DNA of 64,000 nucleotides from Pseudomonas sp. (GTDB lineage Bacteria > Pseudomonadota > Gammaproteobacteria > Pseudomonadales > Pseudomonadaceae): assembly GCA_022448005.1 (NCBI GenBank), contig JAKUTK010000007.1, positions 73,324 to 137,323 on the forward strand, in the 5' to 3' direction. The position numbers and the translations under genes were made by a program. Under the pieces are notes generated by a model. That model worked only from the letters and a program-made list of their open reading frames with translations, was not told the origin of the DNA and did no database searches. Positions within the stretch are counted from its first letter, which is position 1. Every line of letters starts with the position of its first letter. Below are positions 43,800 through 52,206 of the stretch, piece by piece.

Positions 43800-44471
43800 C
43801 TACCAGCTTCCGTAAGGAATGCCGTACTTGTCGATATAGTATTTCGACGCGTTAGGCAGCGGGTAATAGTTGCCGCCTGATTTTCCAAGGTGGGGACCAA
43901 GAGGCTCTATTTCGGCTTGAGCACGAGCAACTGCGATTGGCTTATTGCATTCATTGCGGGTCCAAACCTGAACGACACCGCCCGGCGCCAAGCCAAGATG
44001 CAGTGCCGCCAAATAAAGTGCCGGTCGTTCAGGTGTTTCCGGGCAGCGCCGATGGGTGGATGTGTGCATGAGCTGCCGGGCTTCTTCAGGAATATCTATC
44101 CACACCCGATAGGTCTGCGGCTCCACTACCGACTGCCACCGTACATAGACGCGTCTCGGTAGATCCGCACCTACTACTCCGTGAATTCCACCGGACTTAC
44201 CCCGAGGCCAGCCCCTCGCGAAGTCGGTTTCGTAATTGTCGATGCCGGTACCGACGATACCGCTGCTACCGTGGTCGAAGGTTTTGCCTTGGATATCTTC
44301 AACCAGACTCGCCTCTACCCATCCCACCATGTAGAGCGGTGAGAAGAACTCCAAACTCCACCATTCGTCCTTCGGATCCTTCGCCCCGGATAAGGGGTCA
44401 GCGGTCTGGCAGCCACTCAGAATCAATATACCCAGCAGGGTTATGACATGCTTTATCAAGGGACATTCCAT
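43800..44471 (-). CDS. DUF2931-like lipoprotein, probable immunity protein
   Basis: A 223-residue lipoprotein with lipobox LILSGC (Cys at about residue 21). The mature part is rich in Trp and Tyr (DEWWSLEFFSPLYMVGWVEA, RVYVRWQSVVEPQTYRVWIDIP, ending YYIDKYGIPYGSW). DUF2931 proteins are commonly found beside type VI lipase effectors, and this gene overlaps the end of the DUF2235 gene by 16 bp. The likely job is to neutralise that effector in the periplasm. Base composition is lower in GC than the neighbours. Confidence 0.75.
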   Translation of the reverse strand: MECPLIKHVITLLGILILSGCQTADPLSGAKDPKDEWWSLEFFSPLYMVGWVEASLVEDIQGKTFDHGSSGIVGTGIDNYETDFARGWPRGKSGGIHGVVGADLPRRVYVRWQSVVEPQTYRVWIDIPEEARQLMHTSTHRRCPETPERPALYLAALHLGLAPGGVVQVWTRNECNKPIAVARAQAEIEPLGPHLGKSGGNYYPLPNASKYYIDKYGIPYGSW

Positions 44472-46009
44472 TCAGCGATGTGAGGATGAAATTGGCGAAC
44501 CTCGCCAACATTGGGAGCATTGATATATACCAGCCTTAAGCTGCTGGAAGCCTGCTTCTTAAGTGGGCTATTCCAGTGCGCAGAAACATGGATGTAGCGC
44601 AATTTTAACAACCGGTCCTCAGCAGACGGGACCTGATAATCATCGTTGCTAAATCGTTCATGAAGAGAAGTTAAATCGCCTGGAACTGAATAGCCTGGAT
44701 CATTTTCATCGACTTCGTTGAACCTGACCCCATGTTTCTTAGCGAGCCCATGCATAAGCCGCAAATAGACACGAGAAAGCCCGCTACTTACCCGACGCTT
44801 TAGCTGCAGCCCGGCATAAACTCTCTTTTGCCGAGGCGCCAGACGATCCCGCGGATCGATTGGCAACAGCTGAGCCTCGGGCGTAACGATTTCCAGCATG
44901 GCCGCAGGCCAACCCGCGGCGATCATCTGCTGCTTGGCATCGGCCGCATCCTGGTAGATGGAGGTTGTCGTTACATCGACCCGCTGCTCTACCACCAGCG
45001 CTTGCATGGGGCTGACCAGAACTCGTTCCTCGACGTCGTCCAGGTAGCCGCCACCGATGTCCGAGTGGACGCCTGGAAGGACAATTTCGGTATGGTCCGG
45101 GCTGACCTCGCTCAACGGAAAGTTGGCGCGTATCTCGTCGCGGGCCACCAGCTGAACCACGTTCGTAAAGTACTTGCGCGGTAGGTATAGGTTCAAACCT
45201 GGAGTGGTAGCGCTTCTGACATTACCTAAGTTTGCCAAGCCGCCAACCGAAGCGACCGTATCGAACAGGCCAATGAAACCGACATGGATATCCCGTCCGT
45301 AGCGGTCGACGAAACCTTTATCAAACGCGCTAGCGTTGCTTTGCAAAGCCGCACCGAGAGGGCCTTGCTTGCCCTTGACGACTTCATTGGCGAAATGCCT
45401 CGCCGCTGCAGCACCGCGACTAAAACCAAAAACATCAAAGGTCAGGGAGGTAATTTCGCCGCCGGAATTCCCAGTCTTGGCGCGACCAATGGCGGCGCCG
45501 ATACTGGTAAATGCGCGCTGGACGCACTTTAGAACACCGGTAGCGCCCCGCCCCATGGCATAGCCCAATGCGCTGTCTTCCTCGCCGCTGTCCGTACCGA
45601 TTCCTTCGATATAGATCCTTAAGGGTATGTGCCGCTGCGGGCCGCTACCTTCAGCATCGGTCCGGTCGATGTGGAGGCTCATCAGCTTCCGCACATTAGT
45701 CACATCATTGCCATAACTGCTATCCGGCTCGGCCATGTATGGCTTGCAGGCGGAATCCAGATCCTCGGCCGCTATGGGGTGATGGGCGCCACAGGTCAGC
45801 CCGAGCGCAGCGTTGGTGGCGTTGTTGAGGGTGCCGTCGAAGAACACGCCAATACGCAAGGCCAGTTTGATTTTTTCGGGCGACTTGGCCGGTTCGCTGC
45901 TGTGGCGTTCGTATTCGGCCCAGCGCTCAGCATGGATGTCGACCGGCTGAACATCCTTCAACTCGGCGTCGCGCTTGGCTCTGGGGATATTGGGTATGTA
46001 ACCGCTCAT
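44456..46009 (-). CDS. DUF2235 alpha/beta-hydrolase, probable type VI lipase effector (Tle-like)
   Basis: A 517-residue protein with the DUF2235 signatures: RIGVFFDGTLNNATN (about residue 50), the nucleophile elbow FGFSRGAAAARHFANEV (GxSxG with Ser), IGLFDTVASVGG and the His region GVHSDIGGGYLDD. Tle1-type phospholipases delivered by type VI secretion share this layout. No PAAR or VgrG gene is visible in the window, so delivery genes would lie elsewhere. Start taken as MSGYIPNIP with GGTGGA upstream; earlier in-frame ATGs exist (46024, 46054). The last about 150 codons are AT-richer. Confidence 0.85.
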   Translation of the reverse strand: MSGYIPNIPRAKRDAELKDVQPVDIHAERWAEYERHSSEPAKSPEKIKLALRIGVFFDGTLNNATNAALGLTCGAHHPIAAEDLDSACKPYMAEPDSSYGNDVTNVRKLMSLHIDRTDAEGSGPQRHIPLRIYIEGIGTDSGEEDSALGYAMGRGATGVLKCVQRAFTSIGAAIGRAKTGNSGGEITSLTFDVFGFSRGAAAARHFANEVVKGKQGPLGAALQSNASAFDKGFVDRYGRDIHVGFIGLFDTVASVGGLANLGNVRSATTPGLNLYLPRKYFTNVVQLVARDEIRANFPLSEVSPDHTEIVLPGVHSDIGGGYLDDVEERVLVSPMQALVVEQRVDVTTTSIYQDAADAKQQMIAAGWPAAMLEIVTPEAQLLPIDPRDRLAPRQKRVYAGLQLKRRVSSGLSRVYLRLMHGLAKKHGVRFNEVDENDPGYSVPGDLTSLHERFSNDDYQVPSAEDRLLKLRYIHVSAHWNSPLKKQASSSLRLVYINAPNVGEVRQFHPHIAEWNVP

Positions 46010-46478
46010 TGTTCCACCGTCCATGGTTGGAAGTCTGTGGCTGTGTATGGGCATGCTAGCCGTGGTCACGATGAACCAGACGCCACGCTATGGTGTGCTA
46101 GTAGGGCCGAGCGCCGGGGTTGTTTCAAGCGCATCGTTCACACTGTGCGTAGCGAGCGTTGCGGATATGTGCGGTAAACAGCAGGGCGGAAAGGTGACGC
46201 TGCCATTTCCTGAAATGCTCAACGCAGAACCGATCGAGCCAGTCACCTCCATCTGGTTAAACCTGCCAAGCCCCAACAGCGGACGATTGCCCCTTTCAAG
46301 TGCACTGAATCTCCGTATAGTGCGCCGTCGTCCTCCACACGCACCGACCTTACCCGGTCCGGCGTGGTCCGACGACCAGGGCATGACTCTTGCCTGACTA
46401 TTGCCGCAGCCCACCATCCCGGCGCTGCGTTTGCCGAATGCCCTACCCGGGTGGCCGGCCTGATGCTGGAGATACACG
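46010..46478. other. intergenic region upstream of the effector
   Basis: 469 bp with overlapping frames on both strands (for example 46088-46498 minus), none with a ribosome site, signal peptide or recognisable domain. It may contain a decayed gene. I see no IS end or PAAR motif. Confidence 0.4.
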
Positions 46479-47054
46479 ATGTCTACCGAACCCGTCACCC
46501 TGATGGTGGCCCGCCGCGTGCGCGATGGCCGCTACCACGACCTCCTCGCCTGGCTGCACGAAGGCGAACAACTGGCCGCGGACTTTCCCGGCTACCTTGG
46601 CTCCGGCGTATTGGCGCCCCCGCCTGGCGACGATGAGTTTCAGATCGTCTTTCGCTTCGCCGACGAGCAAACCCTCGACTCCTGGGAGCATTCGGCTTCG
46701 CGTCGGGCCTGGCTGCAGCGTGGCAGTGAACTCTTTGGCCAGCCGCACGAGCAGCGCGCGCGTGGCATCGACGCCTGGTTTGGCGGCGCCGACAGCCCGC
46801 CGCCGCCGCGCTGGAAGCAGAGCATTGCGATTTGGCTGGCATTCTTCCCGGTCTCGCTGCTGTTCAACCTGATGTTTGGCGGCATGCTCGCCGAGCTGAG
46901 TCTGGTGATGCGGATATTGCTCAGCACCCTGGCGCTGACGCCGCTGATGACCTACCTGTTCATCCCGCTATCCACGAGGCTGCTGGCACCCTGGCTGCAG
47001 AGCTCGCCACGCCCCCGAGTAATGCCCACTAAACAGCCGATCACCGCCCGCTGA
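46479..47054 (+). CDS. antibiotic biosynthesis monooxygenase-domain membrane protein
   Basis: A 191-residue protein with an ABM/dimeric ferredoxin-like domain in the first 100 residues (TLMVARRVRDGRYHDLLAWLHEGEQLA, YLGSGVL, FQIVFRFADEQTLDSWEHS). Two C-terminal membrane helices follow (about residues 115-135 and 145-165). This layout is common in proteobacteria and of unknown function. GGAG lies 7 bases before the ATG. Confidence 0.75.
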   Translation: MSTEPVTLMVARRVRDGRYHDLLAWLHEGEQLAADFPGYLGSGVLAPPPGDDEFQIVFRFADEQTLDSWEHSASRRAWLQRGSELFGQPHEQRARGIDAWFGGADSPPPPRWKQSIAIWLAFFPVSLLFNLMFGGMLAELSLVMRILLSTLALTPLMTYLFIPLSTRLLAPWLQSSPRPRVMPTKQPITAR

Positions 47055-47239
47055 TCGGAACGGCTGCGGCAACATCACAAACTTGTTGCCGTCATTCGCC
47101 TGACGCCACTAAAGTGCCATCATCGCCTGTCGATAAGTGACTGGGCGGTCGCGCCTGAGCGCGCCCGCCCGGTGCACCGCAGAGCACGAAACCCAGTCGA
47201 GGCGACCTGCAACAATAGGGGTTACCGCGACGGTTCGAT

Positions 47240-48346
47240 ATGGACATGCCGCAGCGGATGGACAGCCTGATGAACAACCTGGAACCACTATTCCGAACCC
47301 CGGCCGCCCTGCTGGCCCTGGGCTGCGTGCTGTTTCCGTCGACCGCCCCGCACGCGGCCCAGACCCTGAACTTGCTCAATTGGGAGGAATATCTCAGCGA
47401 AGCGGTGATCGAACGCTGGGAAGCCGAAACCGGCGTGAAGATCGAACAGGTGTACTTCGACAGCGGTGACAAGCGCGACGAAGTCCTGGCCAAACCCGAC
47501 CATCTGATCGACATCGCCCTGACCGAGCGGATCAGCGCTTCGCGGTTCGGTCAACGCGGGCTGCTTGATCGGGTCGATGAGCAAGCGCTGCCCAATCTCA
47601 AGCACATTCCAAAGCGTTGGCGCGACAGCTGCGGCGCGCATGCTATTCCCTACCTCTGGGGCACACTGGGCATCGCCTATCGGGCTGACCGCCTGCCTGA
47701 GGCGCCAGAGTCCTGGGCGGACCTGCTTGAGCCGGCCAACCGCGACGAACCGCACATCATCATGATGGAGGACCATGAAGACATCCTCGCCGGTCCGCTG
47801 CTCTATCAACAGCGCTCGATCAATACCTCGAATGATGACGAACTGAAAGCGGCCTTCAGGTTGCTGCAGGCGCAATCGCCTGCGGTGCTGACCTACGAAT
47901 ACGTAATCACCTCGTTGCGCAGCCAGCGTTACCTCGACAAGGCCGACATGGCGCTGGCCTATAGCGGTGACCAGCAAGTGCTTAACGCAGTGCAAGGCAT
48001 CGACGGCGAACCCTGGCAGTACATGGTGCCCAAGGAAGGCACGCTGCTATGGGTGGATTGCCTCTCCGTTCCGGCCAAGGGAGCGCAGAAGGCATTGGCC
48101 TATCGCTTCCTGAATTTCCTCAACAACCCGAAAGTTGCAGCACTGAACAGCGCTGAGCTCGGCGTCGCCACCACCAACGCCGCCGCCAAGGCGCTGCTGC
48201 CTGAGGCGATACGCCAGGACCCGACCATCTACCCGCCCGAAGCGGTGCTGCAGAACAGCCAGGTATACGAGACGCGGCCGCTGGAAGCGACGCAGACACG
48301 GCGACGCATCATCAGCGCTCTGATCAACGCTCATGACGCTCGGTAA
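47240..48346 (+). CDS. PotD/PotF-like periplasmic binding protein (NspS-like polyamine sensor)
   Basis: A 368-residue extracellular solute-binding protein (368 from the first ATG; 47270 is the likelier start for a clean signal peptide, MNNLEPLFRTP...APHA). The mature start is LNLLNWEEYLSEAVIERWEAETGVKIE, as in spermidine/putrescine binders, and AIPYLWGTLGIAYR and EGTLLWVDCLSVPAKGA are typical. No transporter permease follows. Instead it overlaps a GGDEF-EAL gene by 14 bp, as in the NspS-MbaA polyamine sensor pair of Vibrio cholerae. Confidence 0.85.
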   Translation: MDMPQRMDSLMNNLEPLFRTPAALLALGCVLFPSTAPHAAQTLNLLNWEEYLSEAVIERWEAETGVKIEQVYFDSGDKRDEVLAKPDHLIDIALTERISASRFGQRGLLDRVDEQALPNLKHIPKRWRDSCGAHAIPYLWGTLGIAYRADRLPEAPESWADLLEPANRDEPHIIMMEDHEDILAGPLLYQQRSINTSNDDELKAAFRLLQAQSPAVLTYEYVITSLRSQRYLDKADMALAYSGDQQVLNAVQGIDGEPWQYMVPKEGTLLWVDCLSVPAKGAQKALAYRFLNFLNNPKVAALNSAELGVATTNAAAKALLPEAIRQDPTIYPPEAVLQNSQVYETRPLEATQTRRRIISALINAHDAR

Positions 48347-50705
48347 GCGCGCACTGCTGTTGATCTTTCCGGTCATCCTGGTCGTCCAGCTGCTGGCCGC
48401 CACGATGGCCTACATGACCCAGCGCGCATCGCTGCTGGGTCTCGAACAGGCACGCCTGGCGCAACGGCTGTCGGCTTTGAAATCGGCTTATCTGGATTAC
48501 CAGGCGTTCAATCGCAGCGCGCTTTACTCGATCACCGATAGCGAAGCGCTGCTGGCATTCCTGCGGGAATCGGACATCGCCTACCGCAACGAAACCCTCG
48601 GCCTGCGCATTCAGCAGAGCATCCGCTCACTGTCCAGTGCGCGGCTATCGTTCGTCTCCTTTGCCATCGTCGAGCCGGACGGCGACGTCGCCTATTACTT
48701 CGAAAGCAGCCTGTCGCCGTTCGCCAGCATGAATGCCACCCAGCAGCGAATCGTGAGCGAGGCCAAGCAGGCCGCCGACACCGACGAAATGGTCTATGTA
48801 GAGGACGCTGAAGGCGGACCGCTGCTGCTGGCCACCGATTTCATCCTGCCGGCCTCGGCCACCCGCCCCTTGCCCAGCCAGCGCGAGGAGGCGTTTACCC
48901 TGCAACTGGCCGTGCGCCCGGAGCAGTTCATCGCCCTGAAGAACCAACTCGAGGCCGACTACGATGCCGCGGTCGAGATCGCCCCGGCGCTGGATGCCGA
49001 GACGTCACGCCTATCGGCGGACGTCAAGCTGTCGGCATCAGTGCACGCACGCCTGACGCCTCCGCCGCACTATCTCGCCGAGCGCTTGCGCAAGCTCAGC
49101 CTCGCCTTTCTCATCGGCGGCTCGCTGATCTGCCTGATCACCAGCGGGTTGCTGCTGCTGCTGATCCGCCGCTACGTCACCGACCCCATCAGCCACTTGG
49201 ACAAGCAGCTCACCGACCTGCTGCTGTGCAAGCGGACGGCGCTCGACGAACCCACCGACGGCGGTGAAATCGGCCGTCTGACGCTGAACATGAAGACGCT
49301 CCACGAGCGCAACACAGAAGCACTGCAGCGCATCCAGGAAATCTCCTGGACCGACAGCCTGACCCACATCAGCAACCGCGCCCACTTCGGCATATTGGCG
49401 GCGGCCATGCATGCGAAGTGCGAGCGAGGCGGACAACATCTGGCTCTGCTGTTTCTCGACCTGGACAACTTCAAACAGGTCAACGATCAACACGGCCATG
49501 ATGCCGGCGATGCGCTGCTGCGGATCTTTGCCCTGCGTGCACAGCGCGCGCTTGAACGGCATTGCGAATCCCGTCCGGAGACCGAAACGGCCTTCGCCCG
49601 GCTCTCCGGTGACGAGTTCGCCGTCCTGCTGTTGTCCCCGGCCGCCAACGACAGCCTGACCGAACTTACTGACGCCTTGCTTGGCTTGTGCCGCGGCGGC
49701 TTCCGGGTGGACGACCGCCTCTATCAGGTCAGCGTCAGCATCGGCACCGCCCGCTACCCCGACGACGCCGCCTCGGTCACCCAGCTGCTGACGCGCGCCG
49801 ACAGCGCGATGTATCAGGCCAAGGCCATGGGCAAGAACTTTGCCGTGGCGTTCTCGGCAGAGCTGGAGCAGCGCGATCAGCGCATCCGCCTGATCGAGGA
49901 ACAATTGCGCACCCTCAACGGCGACGACCAATTCCGTCTGGTGTACATGCCGGCAGTGGACCGTGAAGGAGCGGCGGTCAGCTGCGAGGCCTTGCTGCGC
50001 TGGCACTCGCCGCTGCTGGGCACGGTCTCACCGGGCGAATTCATTCCCATCGCCGAGCGTGCAGGCCTGTTTCCGAAGATCGACAGCTGGGTGATCGACC
50101 ACGCGTTGGCCGGTTACCCGCAACTGGCCAGCCTGTTCGGCGAGGGCGTCATCCTGGCGATCAATGTGTCGTCGGCGCAACTGGACGATGACCGCCTGTG
50201 CAGCTACCTGACCGAACGCGCCGCGCACCATGGTATCTGCACCAGCCTCATCGAAATCGAGCTCACCGAAACCTTCGCCGCTGAACTCAGCAGCAGCACC
50301 ATGGCGGCGGTGAGTGCAATTCGGATGGCCGGGTTCCGTGTCGCCATCGACGATTTCGGGGTCGGCTACACCTCGATCCAGCAATTGCTCGAATACCCGG
50401 CCGATACCATCAAGCTGGACATGGCGATCATCGAGCGACTGACCCGCCCGGAGATGCAGCAAAGCCTCACCGCGATCGTCGCGTTTTGTCAGGCCCAGGG
50501 CAAACGGGTCAATGCCGAGGGTGTCGACAGCCTGGAAAAACAATCCGCGCTGCTGCAGGCCGGCTGCGACCTTTTTCAGGGCTACCTGATCTCGCCGCCG
50601 CGTACGGTAGCGGCGCTGGCGGAATGGGTAGCGGTGCGTACTCGGTCGGAGACCGAGTTGCGTCTGGAACGGTTGCCGCCGCTCACGGCGGTGCAGCCCA
50701 GCTAA
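48333..50705 (+). CDS. membrane GGDEF-EAL protein (MbaA-like c-di-GMP enzyme)
   Basis: A 790-residue bifunctional c-di-GMP protein. Two membrane helices (about residues 7-27 and 251-275) enclose a periplasmic sensor; HAMP follows. The GGDEF domain (about 335-505) reads LSGDEFAVLL, with Ser for the first Gly. The EAL domain (about 530-775) keeps CEALLRWHSP, ELTETFAAEL, IDDFGVGYTS, TIKLDMAII and NAEGVDS, so phosphodiesterase activity is likely. Length and pairing with a binding protein match V. cholerae MbaA. The expected role is to switch biofilm lifestyle in response to polyamines sensed through its partner. Confidence 0.9.
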   Translation: MTLGKRALLLIFPVILVVQLLAATMAYMTQRASLLGLEQARLAQRLSALKSAYLDYQAFNRSALYSITDSEALLAFLRESDIAYRNETLGLRIQQSIRSLSSARLSFVSFAIVEPDGDVAYYFESSLSPFASMNATQQRIVSEAKQAADTDEMVYVEDAEGGPLLLATDFILPASATRPLPSQREEAFTLQLAVRPEQFIALKNQLEADYDAAVEIAPALDAETSRLSADVKLSASVHARLTPPPHYLAERLRKLSLAFLIGGSLICLITSGLLLLLIRRYVTDPISHLDKQLTDLLLCKRTALDEPTDGGEIGRLTLNMKTLHERNTEALQRIQEISWTDSLTHISNRAHFGILAAAMHAKCERGGQHLALLFLDLDNFKQVNDQHGHDAGDALLRIFALRAQRALERHCESRPETETAFARLSGDEFAVLLLSPAANDSLTELTDALLGLCRGGFRVDDRLYQVSVSIGTARYPDDAASVTQLLTRADSAMYQAKAMGKNFAVAFSAELEQRDQRIRLIEEQLRTLNGDDQFRLVYMPAVDREGAAVSCEALLRWHSPLLGTVSPGEFIPIAERAGLFPKIDSWVIDHALAGYPQLASLFGEGVILAINVSSAQLDDDRLCSYLTERAAHHGICTSLIEIELTETFAAELSSSTMAAVSAIRMAGFRVAIDDFGVGYTSIQQLLEYPADTIKLDMAIIERLTRPEMQQSLTAIVAFCQAQGKRVNAEGVDSLEKQSALLQAGCDLFQGYLISPPRTVAALAEWVAVRTRSETELRLERLPPLTAVQPS

Positions 50706-50802
50706 TCAGTGCCTCGCCGCGAGCGACTCGTTTCGGGCGCTTGCGGGCGACTGCTCTCAGCCGGCGCATTGTTTGCGTTCCAAAGGTCCCGGCACGGCTG
50801 CA

Positions 50803-52206
50803 TCAGCCATTGTCGTCCTGCTCCTTTTCGCCCAGGCGGCGGTACAGCGTTCGCCGGCCGATGCCGAGCAAGGCCGCAGCGCGGCGCTTGTTGCCCTCGA
50901 CCCGCTCCAGCACGTGCTGGATGTAGCGCAATTCCAGCTCGTCGAGGGTCGGCAAGAGGGGGCCGTCGATCATCAAGCCGAGCAGTTCGTCAGCCTGGCG
51001 CTCTGGCGGGTTGTCCTGAAAATTGCCGATGCGTGCCGGCAGGTGCTCCAGTTCGATACTGCGGCCGTGGCAGAAGGTCACCGCCCGCTCCATGGCGTTC
51101 TGCAGCTCGCGTACGTTGCCGGGAAAGGGATAGCGCCTGAGCTGCTCCAGCGCCGCGGGGGACAGGCCCCGTACCGGGCGACCGTCACGTGCGGCGAAAT
51201 GCGCGACGAAGCCGGCGGCGAGCAGTTCGCGGTCTTCCTCGCGATCGCGAAGCGGCGGCACCTGCAGGATGAAGGTCTCCAGGCGAAAGAACAGGTCTTC
51301 ACGAAAGGACTCCCGGCCGGCGGCGGTTTCCAGCGGCCGGTTGCTGGCAGCGATGATGCGCACATCAACGTTCAATTCGCGCTCGCCACCCACCGGCCGG
51401 ATGGTGCCCTCCTGCAGCACACGCAGCAGCTTGGCCTGCAGCGGCAGCGGCATCTCACCAATCTCGTCGAGAAACAGAGTGCCGCCATCGGCCTGCTGGA
51501 ACAGCCCCTTGTGGGCGCGGCTGGCTCCGGTGAAAGCACCCGCGGCATGACCAAAGAACTCACTTTCCAGCAGTTCGGCCGGCAGCCCGGCGCAGTTGAT
51601 CGCGAGGAACGGGCGCCCGGCCCTTTCGCTTTCGGCGTGCACGGCGCGCGCCACCAGTTCTTTACCGGTACCACTTTCGCCGATCACCAGGACCGGCCCG
51701 GCTGCACGGGCCAATTGGCGGATCTGATCGAACAGCCCGCGCATCACCCGGCTGCGCCCAAGCATGCCGTGGAAACGGTCGTCGCTGAGCAACTGCTGAA
51801 AGCGCCGCACCTCATCGCGTAGATGGCGTGTTTCCAGGGCGCGCGATACGGCGAGGCCGAGGTGGTCGAGGTCCAGCGGTTTGGTCAGGAATTCATCAGC
51901 GCCTTCCTTGAGCGCCGCCACCGCCTGCTGAATGCTGCCGAAGGCGGTGATCACCAGAAAGGCGGGCGCCGCCTGCATCGACTTGACCCGTCGCAGCAGC
52001 GCCATGCCATCGGCACCTGGCAGGCGCAGATCGCTGAGCACCAGATCCGGCTCCCAGCCTTCCAGCAACGGCACCGCCTCCTCGGCGCTGGGCACGGCTC
52101 TCACGCTGAGTTCACGATCCTCCAGCTCCTCGACCAGCAGCTGACGCAGGCCGTCGTCGTCTTCCACCACCAGCACCCGCTGCGGTGTGCTGTCATCCAT
52201 TTGCAT
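50803..52206 (-). CDS. NtrC-family sigma-54-dependent response regulator
   Basis: A 467-residue activator. Receiver domain with the phosphorylated Asp in LVLSDLRLPGADG (about residue 57). AAA+ domain with GESGTGKELVARAVH, the sigma-54 contact loop GAFTGAS and GTLFLDEIGEMPL. A Fis-type HTH at the end (EGNKRRAAALLGIGRRTLYRRL). The start MQMDDS has GGAGG 6 bases upstream and overlaps the end of the kinase gene by 14 bp. The divergent DUF4168 gene with its -24/-12 promoter is the obvious target. Confidence 0.93.
   Translation of the reverse strand: MQMDDSTPQRVLVVEDDDGLRQLLVEELEDRELSVRAVPSAEEAVPLLEGWEPDLVLSDLRLPGADGMALLRRVKSMQAAPAFLVITAFGSIQQAVAALKEGADEFLTKPLDLDHLGLAVSRALETRHLRDEVRRFQQLLSDDRFHGMLGRSRVMRGLFDQIRQLARAAGPVLVIGESGTGKELVARAVHAESERAGRPFLAINCAGLPAELLESEFFGHAAGAFTGASRAHKGLFQQADGGTLFLDEIGEMPLPLQAKLLRVLQEGTIRPVGGERELNVDVRIIAASNRPLETAAGRESFREDLFFRLETFILQVPPLRDREEDRELLAAGFVAHFAARDGRPVRGLSPAALEQLRRYPFPGNVRELQNAMERAVTFCHGRSIELEHLPARIGNFQDNPPERQADELLGLMIDGPLLPTLDELELRYIQHVLERVEGNKRRAAALLGIGRRTLYRRLGEKEQDDNG

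Noticed and set aside
46088..46498. Minus-strand 136-codon frame upstream of the effector, considered as a PAAR or VgrG-type partner
   Set aside because: No PAAR motif, no ribosome site, irregular codon use; at most a decayed gene.
47240..48346. Polyamine ABC transporter binding subunit
   Set aside because: No permease or ATPase gene is adjacent; the overlap with a GGDEF-EAL gene fits a sensor role better.
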